NCBI RefSeq assembly: GCF_000143415.4
Contig: NW_003314297.1
Span: forward strand, 1,291,388 to 1,355,387
DNA: 64,000 nucleotides
Direction: 5' to 3'
Origin: Selaginella moellendorffii
Taxonomy: Eukaryota > Streptophyta > Lycopodiopsida > Selaginellales > Selaginellaceae
The position numbers and the translations under genes were made by a program. The notes beneath the pieces were generated by a model. The model was not told the DNA's origin. It saw nothing but the letters and a program-made list of their open reading frames with translations, and searched no databases. The number at the start of each line of letters is the position of its first letter. The stretch's first letter is position 1. Below, piece after piece: positions 1 through 11,852 of this stretch.

Positions 1-1356
1 CATCAAGTCGGACGCAAACCCGGAGCTGGCGATCTGCTGGTGGATCCGGCTGCCTTGCTCCAGATCTTTCAAGCTCGCACAGACATCGATGACGGTGTTG
101 AGCGTGAGCCTGTCCGGTTTCACACCTTCGAGCATCATCTCGCGGTACAAAACCAGCGCTTGCTCCTGCCGGGAGCAGCGAGAGTACGCCGCGAGCAGGC
201 AGTTCCACGACGAGACGTCGCGAGCTTCGATTTGCGAGAACACTTCCTGCGCTTGCTGGGCGTCTCCCCACCTAGCGTACATGTTCACGAGGCTCGTTCC
301 AACGCCGACGTCCGACTCGAGTCCCCTCTCTCGGATCAAACCGTGAAGAACTCCTCCAACTTGGCGAGCTTCCGGATGATCCTTGCAAGCTCGCAAGACG
401 GCCATGAAAGTCATCTTGCTCGGCCTGTCACCCTCGAGATCCATCCTCTTGAGCAGCTCGAATGCCCGATCGAGCTTGCCGAAGTGAGACAGAGAAGCGA
501 TCATCACTGTCCAGAGCTCCACGTCCCGAGATTCGATCTTCTCCATCACCTTCCAGGCCTCGTCCAAGCTCCCACACTTCCCATACATCTTGATCAACGA
601 AGTAGCCAGCGATGGCGCTATGGACTCCTGGAATCCAGCCTCCTCCAAGAGCCTGTGGAGTTTCTTCCCTTGATCCAAAGAAGCCGGCCTCGAGCAAGCG
701 TGAAGAAGCGCGATAAACGTACCCTCGCTTGGCCGGACGCCTTCCAGGAGAGATTTCTTGAAGAGGAGCAGTGCCTCGTTGATCCAGCCCCTCCTCACGT
801 ACGCGGAGATCATCACTGTCCAGCACTCTCCATTCCTCTCCACCGCCATGGAATCGAAGAGCTTGCGAGCGCTTTCGACGCTTCCACACCTCACATACAT
901 CCCCAGCAGCGCCACTCCAACTCTCTTCCTCTTCGATTCCACCAGGTTGAGGCAGCTCGCGACGCAGTGGATTCTCTCCCCGGCCTCGAGCATTCTGGGA
1001 GAGGAGAGGCGATTGAGAGCGGCCACGATCAAGCTCTCGCTCGGCACACTCTCTTCCTCCTCCAGGCACGTCTCCTCGATCATCCTCACGGCTTCCTCGC
1101 ATCGACCTTGCTCCAAGTACTTTAGAATCAAGGAGTTCCATGGAACCCACCTCTCGACGCCATCCTTCTTGGAAGCCCCGATAGCATCCTTCGATCGCTC
1201 CTCCTGGACGAAATCGGGGATTTGTCCTTGACAGATTCCACTCGCCCTGGAAGGAAATCGTCCAAGAACATCGATATTTCCACTGCTGCCACGATTTTCT
1301 TCCTTGCCTCTGTGAACTCTACCGAAAAAATGCCTCCCACAGCTATGATCTATCAT
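1..1356 (-). CDS. PPR protein, partial (3' end beyond window)
   Basis: Pentatricopeptide-repeat protein of the PLS type, expected to bind organellar RNA in chloroplasts or mitochondria. The minus-strand frame from 1356 to the left edge is open for 452 codons with no intron. The start ATG (1354-1356) is preceded in frame by a TAA. After about 75 residues without repeats, PPR units follow one another. Recognisable repeat cores include VPWNSLI, LLGMYVRCGSVESARKLFD, CWTVMISAY, LIKMYGKCGSLDEAWKV, VNMYARWGDAQQAQEVF and SSWNCLLAAYSRC. The C-terminus, and so any E or DYW domain, lies outside the window. Longer open frames on the opposite strand here are antisense shadows. Its 5' end is divergent from the EEP gene starting at 1588. 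The family call is firm; the RNA target cannot be read from sequence. Confidence 0.9.
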   Translation of the reverse strand, partial: MIDHSCGRHFFGRVHRGKEENRGSSGNIDVLGRFPSRASGICQGQIPDFVQEERSKDAIGASKKDGVERWVPWNSLILKYLEQGRCEEAVRMIEETCLEEEESVPSESLIVAALNRLSSPRMLEAGERIHCVASCLNLVESKRKRVGVALLGMYVRCGSVESARKLFDSMAVERNGECWTVMISAYVRRGWINEALLLFKKSLLEGVRPSEGTFIALLHACSRPASLDQGKKLHRLLEEAGFQESIAPSLATSLIKMYGKCGSLDEAWKVMEKIESRDVELWTVMIASLSHFGKLDRAFELLKRMDLEGDRPSKMTFMAVLRACKDHPEARQVGGVLHGLIRERGLESDVGVGTSLVNMYARWGDAQQAQEVFSQIEARDVSSWNCLLAAYSRCSRQEQALVLYREMMLEGVKPDRLTLNTVIDVCASLKDLEQGSRIHQQIASSGFASDLM

Positions 1357-1587
1357 CACTGGGCACCTTCCATTTTAGGGTTCTTCGCTCCAAGGAAAGG
1401 GTTTAAGGGGTTTAAGACAGAAATGTTTTAGGGTCTTCATGCTCGCCCTGGGCAGCCGATTTCTTCGTCCCGGTCTTCGTTTACAGTGCGGATCTGGTCC
1501 TCAGCATCGGCATTGCATTGCGACTACGGTGAGTTTGAGATACGGCTCGACCGCTTTCGATTGATCTCGTCTCTCTGACAGGCGAGC
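1357..1587. promoter_or_regulatory. Divergent intergenic region between PPR and EEP genes
   Basis: The 231 bp between the two divergent start codons must hold both 5' leaders and promoters. From about 1423 onward the sequence is shared with the second EEP copy (from about 17406), so only the EEP leader was included in the duplication. No clear TATA box was identified. Confidence 0.4.
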
Positions 1588-3087
1588 ATGGTTTCCAAGC
1601 CATTTGTGTGGACTCCAAATTTTATTCCAGTGGAACACGACGACATTTCAGAGTTTCCAGAGAGTAAGAAGAGAGAACGAAGAAAACGATCGCATTGTCA
1701 CGAATTTTGATTTTGCAGCTGGAAGCTTTCGAGTGGTTTCATACAACATTCTTGCACAAGTAGTGATTTAAATCTTTTTTCTTAGCTTCGATCGATCGAA
1801 ACGTTTTGTGTTCTTGTTCTTTTGCAGGTCTATGTGAAGAGTTCGCTGTTCCCTCATTCGCCATCCTTGTGTTTGAAGTAAGTTTCTCATCATTTTCTTG
1901 TCAAGTTTTTGCATCGCCGAGCATTTCTTTCGAAGGTGGAAGACGCGCTCAGAGCAAGTTCTATCGCGTCTTTTGTCTCTGGACGCTGATCTCCTTTGTC
2001 TCCAGGTTTGCGTTCGTTTATTCTGTAAGCTCAAAGCCTCCCTCTTCGTTTTCTTTGCAGGAGCTAGACGAATTTGAGAGCTTCTACAAGCCTCTCCTTG
2101 AAAGCAAAGGCTACTCTAGCATCTACGTACAGAGAAGTGGCAAGAAACGCGATGGCTGCGGCATCATCTACAAGGCCAAATGGTTAGCCTCGGATTGATT
2201 TTGCGAGGTTTGTTTGATATTTCATTCTACTCAGGTGCCAGCTGCTAAAACAACAGTTTCTCGACTATAACGACATCGCGCCTGATGAAACCACAGCCGG
2301 AAGAGCGTCGGAATCCGTCGGTATATATCCACACACGCCGATGTATTGTCTCTGATTTCTCAGTTCCAGAGGAAGAGAACAACAGAGATGTGAGCGATCC
2401 ACGCGTGCGCTTTCGAAGGAACTGTGTTGGAATTTTTTCGGCCTTTCGCTTCAATCACGCGCCTAGTAACATTGTTGTGATTGCAAACACGCACCTATAC
2501 TGGTAAGATAGTTCTGCCGAGTTCTTTATATCCTTTTTCTTTCCCAGGGATCCAGCGCTGCAAGACGTGAAACTCGCACAAGCCAAGTACCTGCTTGCAA
2601 AGCTCTTGCAGTTCGAGAAGGAGATATCTCAAGAATTCAACTCCAATCCTGTCGTTCTAGTCGCAGGGGATTTCAACTCCACTCCGGGTGATCGGGTAAA
2701 GTCTTTCATTCAAAGCTTGGAAAATGGAACAAATGCCGTCTTCTCTCTTCTCAGGTGTACAACTATATCACCTCCGGGCGTCGCAACTCCGGCCCCGACG
2801 TCGAGCTCTCTAGTTTCAAGGTGCCCGACTTGGAGAGCTTGAAAGTCCCAGCGATCCCACTCGACAGCCTGTACGCCGCTGCACAAGGCGAGCCAGCGTT
2901 CACGAACTGCACCCCGGATTTCACAGGAACTCTGGACTACATCTTCTTCAGTCCCTCGGCGTCCATGAGACCAAAGACGATCTTAGAGGTGCCTCGGCCG
3001 GATGCTCCAGACGTCAAGGGAGGGCTCCCAAACCATTTCCACCCCAGCGATCATCTTCCCATAGGAGCGGACTTCAGCCTCTCGTGA
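1588..3087 (+). CDS. CCR4-like endonuclease/exonuclease/phosphatase family protein, copy A
   Basis: Probable Mg-dependent 3'-5' RNase (deadenylase) of the EEP superfamily, closest in my recognition to the plant CCR4 homolog 4 group. Nine exons: 1588-1663, 1719-1759, 1828-1877, 1936-2005, 2061-2182, 2235-2320, 2370-2502, 2548-2695, 2755-3087. These join in phase to 352 aa with GT-AG introns of 48-69 bp. Catalytic signatures are all present: SYNILAQVYVKSS near residue 32, LQELDEF (metal-binding Glu), NTHLYW, GDFNSTPGD and PSDHLPIGA at the C-terminus. No organellar targeting peptide is obvious. The stop lies 28 bp from the stop of the convergent kinase gene, so the transcripts probably overlap. 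An almost identical paralogue lies at 17571-19068. Confidence 0.9.
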
Positions 3088-3115
3088 AGAAGCAGCTCGT
3101 CCAGCAAACCAAAGC

Positions 3116-4508
3116 TTATCTTCGCTCCTTGAAGAACGGGTGTCTTAGAGCTTCTTTCGCTGTCAGCCGATCGGAGGCTCCATATCTAAGGAGACCCTCG
3201 AGCAAGTCTGTCAAGGAACTGGCAGAGTGCTCGACATGCAGTTGTACAAGCTCCTATTGAGGGAAAAACACAGACATGAACGGGAAGGAGTTTTTATTTT
3301 TCAATGTGTACACTACCTTGAGCCGTGGTAACCTTTTCACTGTCCGGATACTCTCGAGAGAAGAGGCTGCATCGGGCCAGTTTAGTTCCCTCCCGTTTTT
3401 GAAGTACTTCTGAGCTTTTCTACTGTAGAAAGCACCGTGGGATGAGCCACAAGGTTTATAGATCCAGTACAAATCCGACTTACTCTACGTTATCGATTAT
3501 GCGTCTGGGAATGGGACCGAGAATTCTTTCCATCATTGCCAGGTGCTCGAGATTTTCGTGAGTCTGAAACAATGGATCTCCCTGGAAGCAGCCAAGAAAT
3601 ATGAGATTAATGGACTTTGCAGTTTTCTTACCGAGAAAAGCTCCACTAAGATGCAACCAACGCTCCACAAATCACACGCGTACGACCATCCAAGGCCTAG
3701 AAAATATGTATTGTCAAGATAACACTTAAGCAAAAGAAACACCCAACGTACCCAGGATGATCTCGGGTGCTCTATATTGCCTTGTAGACACTATGGACGA
3801 GTGGTGCTGGTTTTCAAACGTCGCACTCCCAAAATCTATCAGCCTTATTTCAGCTGATGTCGGTGTCCTGGTTAAGTGTTTATCCAGTCGAGCAGACTGT
3901 AACGGAAAAAGTGTTAATATTACTAGAAACGATCTAACAAAATGCACTACCTTGTAGTCGAGTGTCTTCACGTATGCCGAAGAGACCAGCAGTATGTTCT
4001 CCGGTTTTAAATCAGTATGAATCAAAGATAGCTCATGTAAGTCTATTAAAACAGGAAGCAAACAACAGTGCATCAATAACACGGGAGCTATAAACGAAAA
4101 CATCAAACGCGGCATACATGCTACAGAATTCAAAAGCTGCCAGCCGACATGTTCTATCGAGAATGGCCGGTAGCTATTCTTTTTCAGGAAATCGTACAGG
4201 CTTGGTCCAAGCTTTTCCGACACCTAAGTTCGCCAGTAAGTTTAGATGATGGTAAGGAAAATAAAATAAAATCGAGAAACTTACGATGCAGACATGATTC
4301 CGGTAATCGAACCACTCTTTCATCTGAAGACAGCCACTGCAAACAAAGGCTAAGAACTTTATGATGCTTAGTTGCAAGCTTTACCGTTTGCCATTCTTGT
4401 CATGCTTTTGAAGTGCTTTTAGAACGTCAATTTCAATCAGAGTGGCTTCTCTGTATTTTGGGACGTTTCTTATAACTTTAATGGCCACAAACTCCTGATA
4501 CTTCCGGC
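3116..4508 (-). pseudogene. 5'-truncated LAMMER kinase copy
   Basis: Duplicate of the kinase at 19097-21095. It retains the region from exon 4 ([12 protein letters not shown]) to the C-terminus, including [16 protein letters not shown] and the [11 protein letters not shown] signature. It has lost exons 1-3 and the start of exon 4, so the start codon and glycine-rich loop (GEGTFG) are missing. A 9-nt in-frame deletion removes Arg-Asp-Ile after IEHV in exon 6. No promoter or start is visible upstream, where AT-rich repeat DNA begins. The remaining exons keep splice sites, so a transcript driven from elsewhere could encode a C-lobe fragment, but an active kinase is unlikely. Confidence 0.85.
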
Positions 4509-4509
4509 T

Positions 4510-6330
4510 TTGATTTACTACTAAATTGCTCTCTATGGACTTCGAAGTTCCTACCATGAGTATAATTCCTTCTTTAGTTTACTTCAAATTTGTGTCATTG
4601 AAACTTTTTCTTCTAGGTTTACTAGAAGACGTGGAAGAAAAGGAGGTGGATGGCCTTTCATCCAATTTTAGTGATTCGAACTGTGATTCAGGTGTGGATA
4701 ATGATAATGATGCTCTCCTAAAGGTTTGTTTAGTTTCCAGTCTCTTAGATTCATGATTTGCGATATTTCTAGGCCTTCTATAATTTTTTGCGATTGAGGG
4801 GATTTAGTAGTCCAGCTGCATTTAGCACCTAGATACACCTAAAGATCCTCAAGACTAAGACTATTGTTTACCTTGCATGCTATCTTAGAATTTCCAAGCC
4901 AACACTGTACAAATACATGTGGCTTGTTGATCCAAATTGGAGAAGTGTATATTACAGAGTACCACCTGAAAAGGTACTTTATCACATTCAGACTAACAAT
5001 GCCATGAATCGAGGTGGCACAAATTGAGGGATTATCAATTCTTTATCTAGTTGTCAAACTAGAGGATATTAGTTTAGCTGACACCAAATTTGTCAAGCCT
5101 TAACCACTCACAATCTAACTAGGCTGGAATAGAGGCACATGACAAGGATTTGACGATGGATTTATAAGAATGAGAAGGTTTATACACTTTGCTATATGGA
5201 TTGTGAGTATTCTTTCATTTTTGCTTTTTTGTCAGCATATGTGGTAACATGTTTATTGTAGTATATTGCAAGCTTGTAAGCTATGGTTTCTATGTATATG
5301 CCATTATTTGTAGGGCAACTCATTATATTGTAGCTTGTGAGCTAGCTACCTCCAAAGAATCCCATGCAATATTCAACATATGTGCGTAGGCTGTTTGTCA
5401 ATTTGGAAGGCTCAAGCGCATTCGGAGCAACAATGCTTTAGAGCACAATGAGGTTGAGAGGGACATGATTTGCTGTTTTCGTCCTGTAGCTAAGAGCTTC
5501 ATACGTGGGACATCAACACGTAACTAGGTACTCACAATGTTAGAGTTTTTTCAAATAAAAACTAAATCAAATTTGTTTTACAGCACATAGTGCATTTGTG
5601 GAGAGAGTTCTTTGAGTGCATGGTATGGTTTTATAAGCACCTTTTTAGTCCATGGAAGACATAGAAATTCTCAATGTATCTAATCCATGGCACAACTAGA
5701 GTCTACATTGTGTCTTTGCTCCGCACCTCAAGAAGGATATTTCACACTGGGTTGCAACCTAGAACTTCTATGATGTCCGTCCGTATCAATGTGGTAATTA
5801 TTTTAGACCATCTTATGTTCTTGCAAATTTATTTCAACTGATGGAACGAGAGCTTGGGTAAAAATTTTCGTAATGTTACAGAATTCTTTATAAATTATGC
5901 TTTTGTAAGATTATATCGGCTGTTGGTGAAAAAGATATTGAAGACATACCGGGACCTTTTCTCTCCAATGTTGAAGGTGCAACTCTGTCAAAGGTAATCT
6001 TTAGAGCAAGAATAGAACAATTTCTTTTAATCTATTTCATTGTGCTTGGCTACCTTATAAGCTCTTGGCACTGTTTAAAACCAAGCATTTTTTATGCATC
6101 GGGAGGGACTCAATTTGGATGAGTAATATTTACTTTATTTGGATCTAACAATGGAGTGTGCAATGGCTAATATTACGGGTGTAAATCTACCACTACATCG
6201 AGAGTGCTTTGCTTACAGCAACACCAGTGAAGCGACGAGCTTTGGAAAAATTATACTTGGCCATACTCGGAGAAAATTGAGTGTTCTTTAGTGTACATTT
6301 CAAATTTAAATTTAATTCTTGATTTCCTCA
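4510..6330 (+). repeat. Decayed unrecognised element, copy I
   Basis: AT-rich stretch with no intact gene. Translated islands such as LLEDVEEKEVDG, STLYKYM-like text near 4890 and DIEDIPGPFLSNVEGATL near 5940 have weak counterparts, in the same order, at 43010-44330. That suggests two old copies of one element. Donor- and acceptor-like sites interrupt the islands, so the ancestor may have had introns. I do not recognise the family. Confidence 0.5.
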
Positions 6331-8079
6331 ATTTTAGGGTTCCCACATTCGGGATTAGGGTTTACACCAAGTCCCAAATGTGCCTTGGATACAAGGCAAT
6401 TTCATTTTATGACATGATTTTGTCGATGGTTTGTTCATTTTTCCAATCGATTCGCATCATCTAATCAGAGGCAAGGCTTCTAGTGCACACTCCCCTAATT
6501 GCAAGACCACCACCCAAGCAAGAGCGCCACAGCTACGATGGTGGGTAGCTTCTCCTCGATTAGGTTTGCATAACCAATCCCTTGTGGTTTCCATGCTCGA
6601 AGGAAGAACATTGCACGCCTCAACAGTAGTAGACACTATGCAGGAAACACTTCAGAAGCATGCACCCAAGCACTTGATGTTCTGCAATCAGTACAGCCAA
6701 CAATCTCGTGAGACACACGCTAGCCACTTGATTTTCCAAACTCCGCAGCAGGGACATCAACTCCAACAACATCCCATCCACAGCTCCTGACTGCATTTGA
6801 GCAAGCAGAGTGCCACCTAACATTGCATACACTGCAACATATATGGAACCTCCAACATGTTTCGTTCTCTTCACCTTCCTTGGAAAGCAGCAGCCTAAGC
6901 ATCTGAAATGAGCAAGTCCGAATGCCTCATGCCCATGGTGTTATTCAATCTGGAATGCTACCACCAACACCAACTACAAGACGTGCTCACGGAAGCCCAT
7001 ATAGTGCCACTACTACCAGCCCCACAACTCCACTAGCCACTACAATTCTCGCAACTCCATCTACCAATACAAGTGCTAGTATCTGGCCATCTACCTCCCG
7101 AAGCAACAAGCAGTCTAGTTCGGTAAGTTTTTCATTTATACCCGTCTTTTTTCCATGTGTTTTTCTGAGTAGGGTGAGTTGGCAATGCCACCACACCAGC
7201 GAGCTCATAGTTCCCCATCAGCATTCCACAACTACTCCCAAAGATCAACATCATCATCTAGTGGAGCTTCGATATCTAGATATATTCAAAGTAAACCCTC
7301 AGGGGGGGTTGCCATGTGAGACACAGGTATACATGACCTTATGCACTCTTCAAATTTTTTTTCTTTAGATTTGTTTGACTCATTTTTGTTTCACTGTGCT
7401 AGACTCTCTCACCGCTTGTAGCTGCATTGCACACCTATACCGATAACAATCGACAGTCTTTATTTTGTCATCGTGGATGTCATGGCAGTCGATCCAAAGT
7501 CATTGGTGGAATGTCTTCTATGACACCCTTGGTCGCTCAGCTGTTCACCACAGTCTTTGTCACCAAGTGGATTGCAATCCCGAAGACTTGGCATGTACAC
7601 TTGTATAGGTAGAAAAAAGAGCCATCTATGAAGGTGACGAAACTTGATGAGCTAGCAGTGGACCTCCAAGAGTGTCTTATATGAGATGGCTTATACTCCA
7701 GTATTCGTTTCCAACCCGGCACGGCCCAACATGTGATTCTACTATTACTTCAAGCCTCAGGAATCCAACCTTAATCCATGAACAACCTAGGAGCATTTGT
7801 CTGGTGTGCAAGGCAATCCAATAGTGGTGAGGCCTATGCCGAGTCTGCAAAATTTGGCCTCAACTCTATCCGGCCTTGCTACTGGACTCCTCAAACATCA
7901 TAGGGAGCTATAGCAAACAAGGCCAATGGCAACTGGGCAATAGTAATATACCTATACAATGTTATGGAACATCTTATTGACAAACATTGGCTAAGTTATC
8001 AAAAGCAAGCCTGAGCACTCGAGGAGAAGGATGTTCATGAATGTAAGTCATTATTTTTTTTAAGTTCCCTCATAAATAT
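6331..8079. other. Intergenic, probably repeat-derived; no supported gene
   Basis: Only short open frames occur (for example 6431-6790 and 6922-7368). None resembles a known protein, and the Thr/Ser/Pro-rich text near 6960-7130 is low complexity. The stretch leads directly into the repeat beginning near 8080 and may be its 5' part, since the second repeat copy is 5'-truncated by the LTR-like segment. Confidence 0.4.
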
Positions 8080-11000
8080 ATGTTATAGTCTTTGCAGTTG
8101 TGGCTGCTACAAATATCTTGACTGCAAATGATGATCCCTTGGTGATAGAGCCATTTCTCCCAAGGCTAACCACGTAGGAACCAAACCAAGATGAGATTAA
8201 TGAAGAAGAAGACTCTACGGATGAAGAGGACATTCTTCCATTATCAAAAGAAACTCTCCCCACATAAGACAATATGAACATCACTGAAGTAAAAGAACAA
8301 GGTGATGGTGGGGATGAACCACACTAAGGATCTCTAGAAACATCCTTGTCACCAGAGATAGTGGCTCTATGCCATGTGGCTAGTAAGAAGCATTAACATA
8401 AATGAATATTTCCTTCATTTTCTAATTTTTGAGTGCAGATAGGCCAATGGTAGTGTATGACAGTGACGGTAGAGGCCTTGAAGACCATGGTGTGCCTCCA
8501 CCCCCCTTTCTAGAGGGAAGTAGCTCCACTCCACTTACTCTTATGGAGTTGCTTGACAACTTTTCCACAGTAGAGTAAGATAATTGAAAATTGTGCTATT
8601 CGAAATTGAACTAATGTTTACATGTAAATTATTGGAGTGTCAACAACGATGGATTGATGCCACCAATGCATTTAATAAAGTTATTCAGTTAACCACTCAG
8701 AATAGTGCCAACTTCATCATGTTGCAGCATGAGGAGGTTTCTGCCTTACAGGATACCAGCATAGCCCTTGAGGTGAGGGCATAAAGGGATGTTAAAGTTC
8801 TTTCACAGGTGCAATGGTTGAAACACAAGCTTTTTGGTTGCTTTAGCATAGAGAGCACAAGTGACAAGGAGATGCTAGATGTTGTTACTAGACACTCTAA
8901 GTTCCATTGGGCTAGAGGTGAAATATTTTTTCGGCGCGTGCTTTTTAGCCAAGCCATGCCTCATTAGTAGAATTGAGAGAGTGTTCTCCTTAAGCTTGGC
9001 CTTTTAAAAGCATAGTATGAGGGTGTGTTTTGTGATAACACAATCTCCTTACTAAAGGAAGCATCAATATGCCTCCTTCAATTGTTGAGTTCACAATAGC
9101 ATGGTTTATTGAAAAGAGGTACGTGTATTTATTTTTTAGCATTTAGTACCATCTTATTGTTTTGTGCAGGGACCTACGTAGGAATTGGGTGGATGCACAA
9201 CAATTGAGAGAATTATTTGACACTGCTGAAACACTATATTGTAAGTTCTCCCATTTCTGCATCGAAAAGGCCATGCTTTGGCCATGCTTCGGCCATACAG
9301 ACTTGCTCATACACATTTGAGGCCATTTCACATTTTAGTAAGCAATGGATTGCCTATGAATTGGAGTTCCCTCACTTGTCCTTCCGGATTGCACCAAACA
9401 ATGAATTCAGTTGTTTCCACTTCGCCTTCAATACTAATCTCCACACACCAAATTACAAAGTGGTCTATGCATCTGAGATTGGAGGAGCTTTGGTGTGGGA
9501 AGAAGCCATAATAGATGTAGATGAGCCACATGCAAAAGCCATTAGGGAGGTTGTTCACCAGATTCCAGGATTGGTAAGTGTAATTTTTACTTAGCTCACT
9601 ATAGTAACTTTGTGTTACAGATGCATGGACTGTTTGTGCTTAGGGAAGGAGCCATGTATTGGCATCCCAGGATGCCAGTGCATTCTAAGATGTTGCAACA
9701 AGAAAAGTGGGATATGGTAAATCACAAGTTTTATATGCCTCTCATTTCTATATGCATAGGCTGTCTTTGTGGGCTAGTTGCATTCAAATGTAATACACAG
9801 GTGTCTTGCGGGTGTACAATTGCAACATTGGCAATTGCAGTTGGAGAGGTTCCAAATGAAAATGACTGACAACTTGCCTGAGGAAGATTATATGAGATGG
9901 ACCTCAAAGCATGCACGCCGCATATTTAGAATCCACTCAACCAATTGTGAGGTGCATCAAGCGTAAAGGAGGAGGGCAATCGGCACAAGTCTATAGATTC
10001 CATTCTAGAGAACTTTGCAATTACCAACTACAACACAATGCTTGAGTCTAGACTCACTAAACTTGGTGAAGGTTATGAGTAGGCTGTGGAGGCATGTATG
10101 GCTGCAGTGGTCTGGCGTTACCTATTCATCAAGCCAAACGTAATGGGAGACTTACTTTGAGATGGCTTCCAACACTCAATGTGTATGGAAACTTGTTAGA
10201 GGCTTTACAAGAGTCCAGTATTGCTAGGTGGGCTTTCACTCATTGGGACAGATGCTTTGTTACAGGTCTTCTGGGTAAGGACAATCATTCCTCCTACGGA
10301 GTTCATCAACTGTCTGATCTTTGATCAGGACTTTGGAGAGAACTTCCGCAGCTAGATTGTGGATATCATCCAAGGTAACTATTTACTTTCACAAACAACT
10401 AAAACTTTTGTATATTTGAACATTTTATAGATATAAGCTCGAAAGAGTTATCCAAGTTCCTTGATAAGGAGATCCTATTTGGTACATCATCTACTCAATT
10501 TCCCAGATTCTCCACATGCACACGAGAAGTTTTCTTCCCTTTAACATACCCGTTAATGGAGTAGACCAAACACAAGATCCATCAGGCACTCCAAAATCTA
10601 GAGAGCTTGTATGGATTGGGCTGATGTTGTGGAAGTACTATAATCGAGACACTTTCACAATAAAAATAGATAATTGTCTTGAAGTATGTTTCACACTTTG
10701 AAAGAGACTCTTTCTAGTTCATTGGTGAAATTAAAGGTAAGAATATTCAAAATATTCTACAAATACCCATTATAGGCACTTGTGGCCCTTGGTACCCTTT
10801 TGGCTTATGCTTGTCTCACCAAAGGTAGCTTCCAAAGCAACTCCCAATTTAAGATCTGGGTCAAAACTATCAAGCTTGGGTGTTATATAATGCCTATCCT
10901 CACTTGAGGAACTCTCAACTTATTTCATGGTAAAACCAAAATCATCCAGGTTTGTGAACTCGTCCTCTCTTGCATCTCGAGCAGTAATATATCCCTCGCT

Positions 11001-11332
11001 GTCGCTTTCTTTAACAGGACCTTTCCCCCCGGCGATTGGTACAACATTAGATGGAGTCTGAGGCTGCCTTGTCAGAGGGATTCTCAAGCCTTGAGAAGAG
11101 TAGGCATTATATAGAATCCTTGGTCCTATCCCCTGTTGGATCCATTGTTGTGCCTCAAAGAAGTCATAGAATCCTCTCCAATTTGCCATGCCAAGAGGAA
11201 ACCCAAAAACCTCAAACATTGCAAAAGGGTTAGAGTATATAGGAAACTATCACAAATTTACTTTTACCAAAGTGATCACAAGCTTCCAATCCCTGAAAAC
11301 TCCAGTTCTTCAGCCGTAAAACACAGCATATA
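8080..11332 (+). repeat. Unrecognised ~3.2 kb repeat, copy 1
   Basis: Matches 12849-16130 along its length with small indels, and very closely from about 10,600 onward. Both copies carry conserved coding-like islands on the plus strand: an acidic segment ending in DEEDILPL, ECQQRWIDATNAFNKVIQLT, KQWIAYELEFPHLSF, GALVWEEA, KLGEGYE and SRELVWIGLMLWKYYNRDTF. These are separated by intron-like gt...ag stretches. Near the 3' end a minus-strand frame (10920-11219, 99 aa, with GFYDFFEAQQWIQQG and SDSEGYITA) is also conserved. Stops and frameshifts break the plus-strand islands. Neither transposase nor polymerase motifs were recognised. It could be a decayed transposon or a repeated lineage-specific gene. 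Confidence 0.65.
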
Positions 11333-11733
11333 TGTAAGCTCCTGAGTTTAGACTTCCTGGGATGTCACCTAGCCCAGTACTATTCAAGCCCAAAGACGCT
11401 TAACCCCAACTATCCCAAAACCCTTAACCGATTGGAAAAGGGGGTGCACTCTTGTTCATGGGCCCTTTCCCTCTATATTTGAACCCCTATGGATCGTCTC
11501 TCGAATCGTTCCCTTTGGTTGCTTACAATCCATCACGCTTCCCTGCAAGTTCAAGCCCTCGTGAACGGAAGCTGAAAGCCGCAGCTCTCCCGAGAGCCCC
11601 GCTCTCTTGACACCCTACCCCTCGGGTCGAGCCCAGCGGGAGCAAACTGGACTAGCCAGATGTCAATCAACATATGGTGTGATTCCCTTAAGCCAACCAA
11701 CAGATTTGGACCTGAGACCGCTCCAATACCAAG

Positions 11734-11749
11734 TGGTATCGGAGCCAGG
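11734..11749 (+). other. Primer-binding-site-like sequence
   Basis: TGGTATCGGAGCCAGG differs at one base from the initiator-tRNA-Met-complementary primer site used by many plant LTR retrotransposons (TGGTATCAGAGCC...). Its position inside the presumed LTR rather than directly after it is odd and may reflect nesting of two elements. Confidence 0.45.
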
Positions 11750-11852
11750 GACCGAGACCGGGACCGAGACCGAGACCAAGGCCGAGGCCGAGACTGAGCC
11801 CAAGCCCGAGTCCAAGTCCTAGTCCGAGTCTGAGTCCGAGTCCGAGTCTGAG
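11750..11852 (+). repeat. Degenerate GAGNCC hexamer array
   Basis: Run of six-base units such as GAGACC, GAGTCC and GAGCCC directly after the primer-site-like sequence. The same kind of array, longer, occurs at 37375-37640 in the related element. In both places it is followed by matching text (agcccaaag...). Confidence 0.8.

Larger units (their letters stand above)
1423..4508. repeat. Segmental duplication 1, left copy
   Basis: This stretch is nearly identical to 17406-20493, introns included. It carries the EEP gene leader, the whole EEP gene and the 3' two-thirds of the LAMMER kinase gene. Identity stops abruptly inside kinase exon 4, after the bases ctgatacttccgg. Beyond that point the right copy continues with the intact kinase and this copy passes into AT-rich repeat DNA. 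Because the right copy is complete, this one is probably the derived, truncated copy. Confidence 0.9.

Noticed and set aside
40-1125. 361-codon plus-strand open frame
   Set aside because: It is antisense to the PPR gene; the minus-strand frame gives continuous PPR repeats, while this frame has no recognisable content and GC-driven length.
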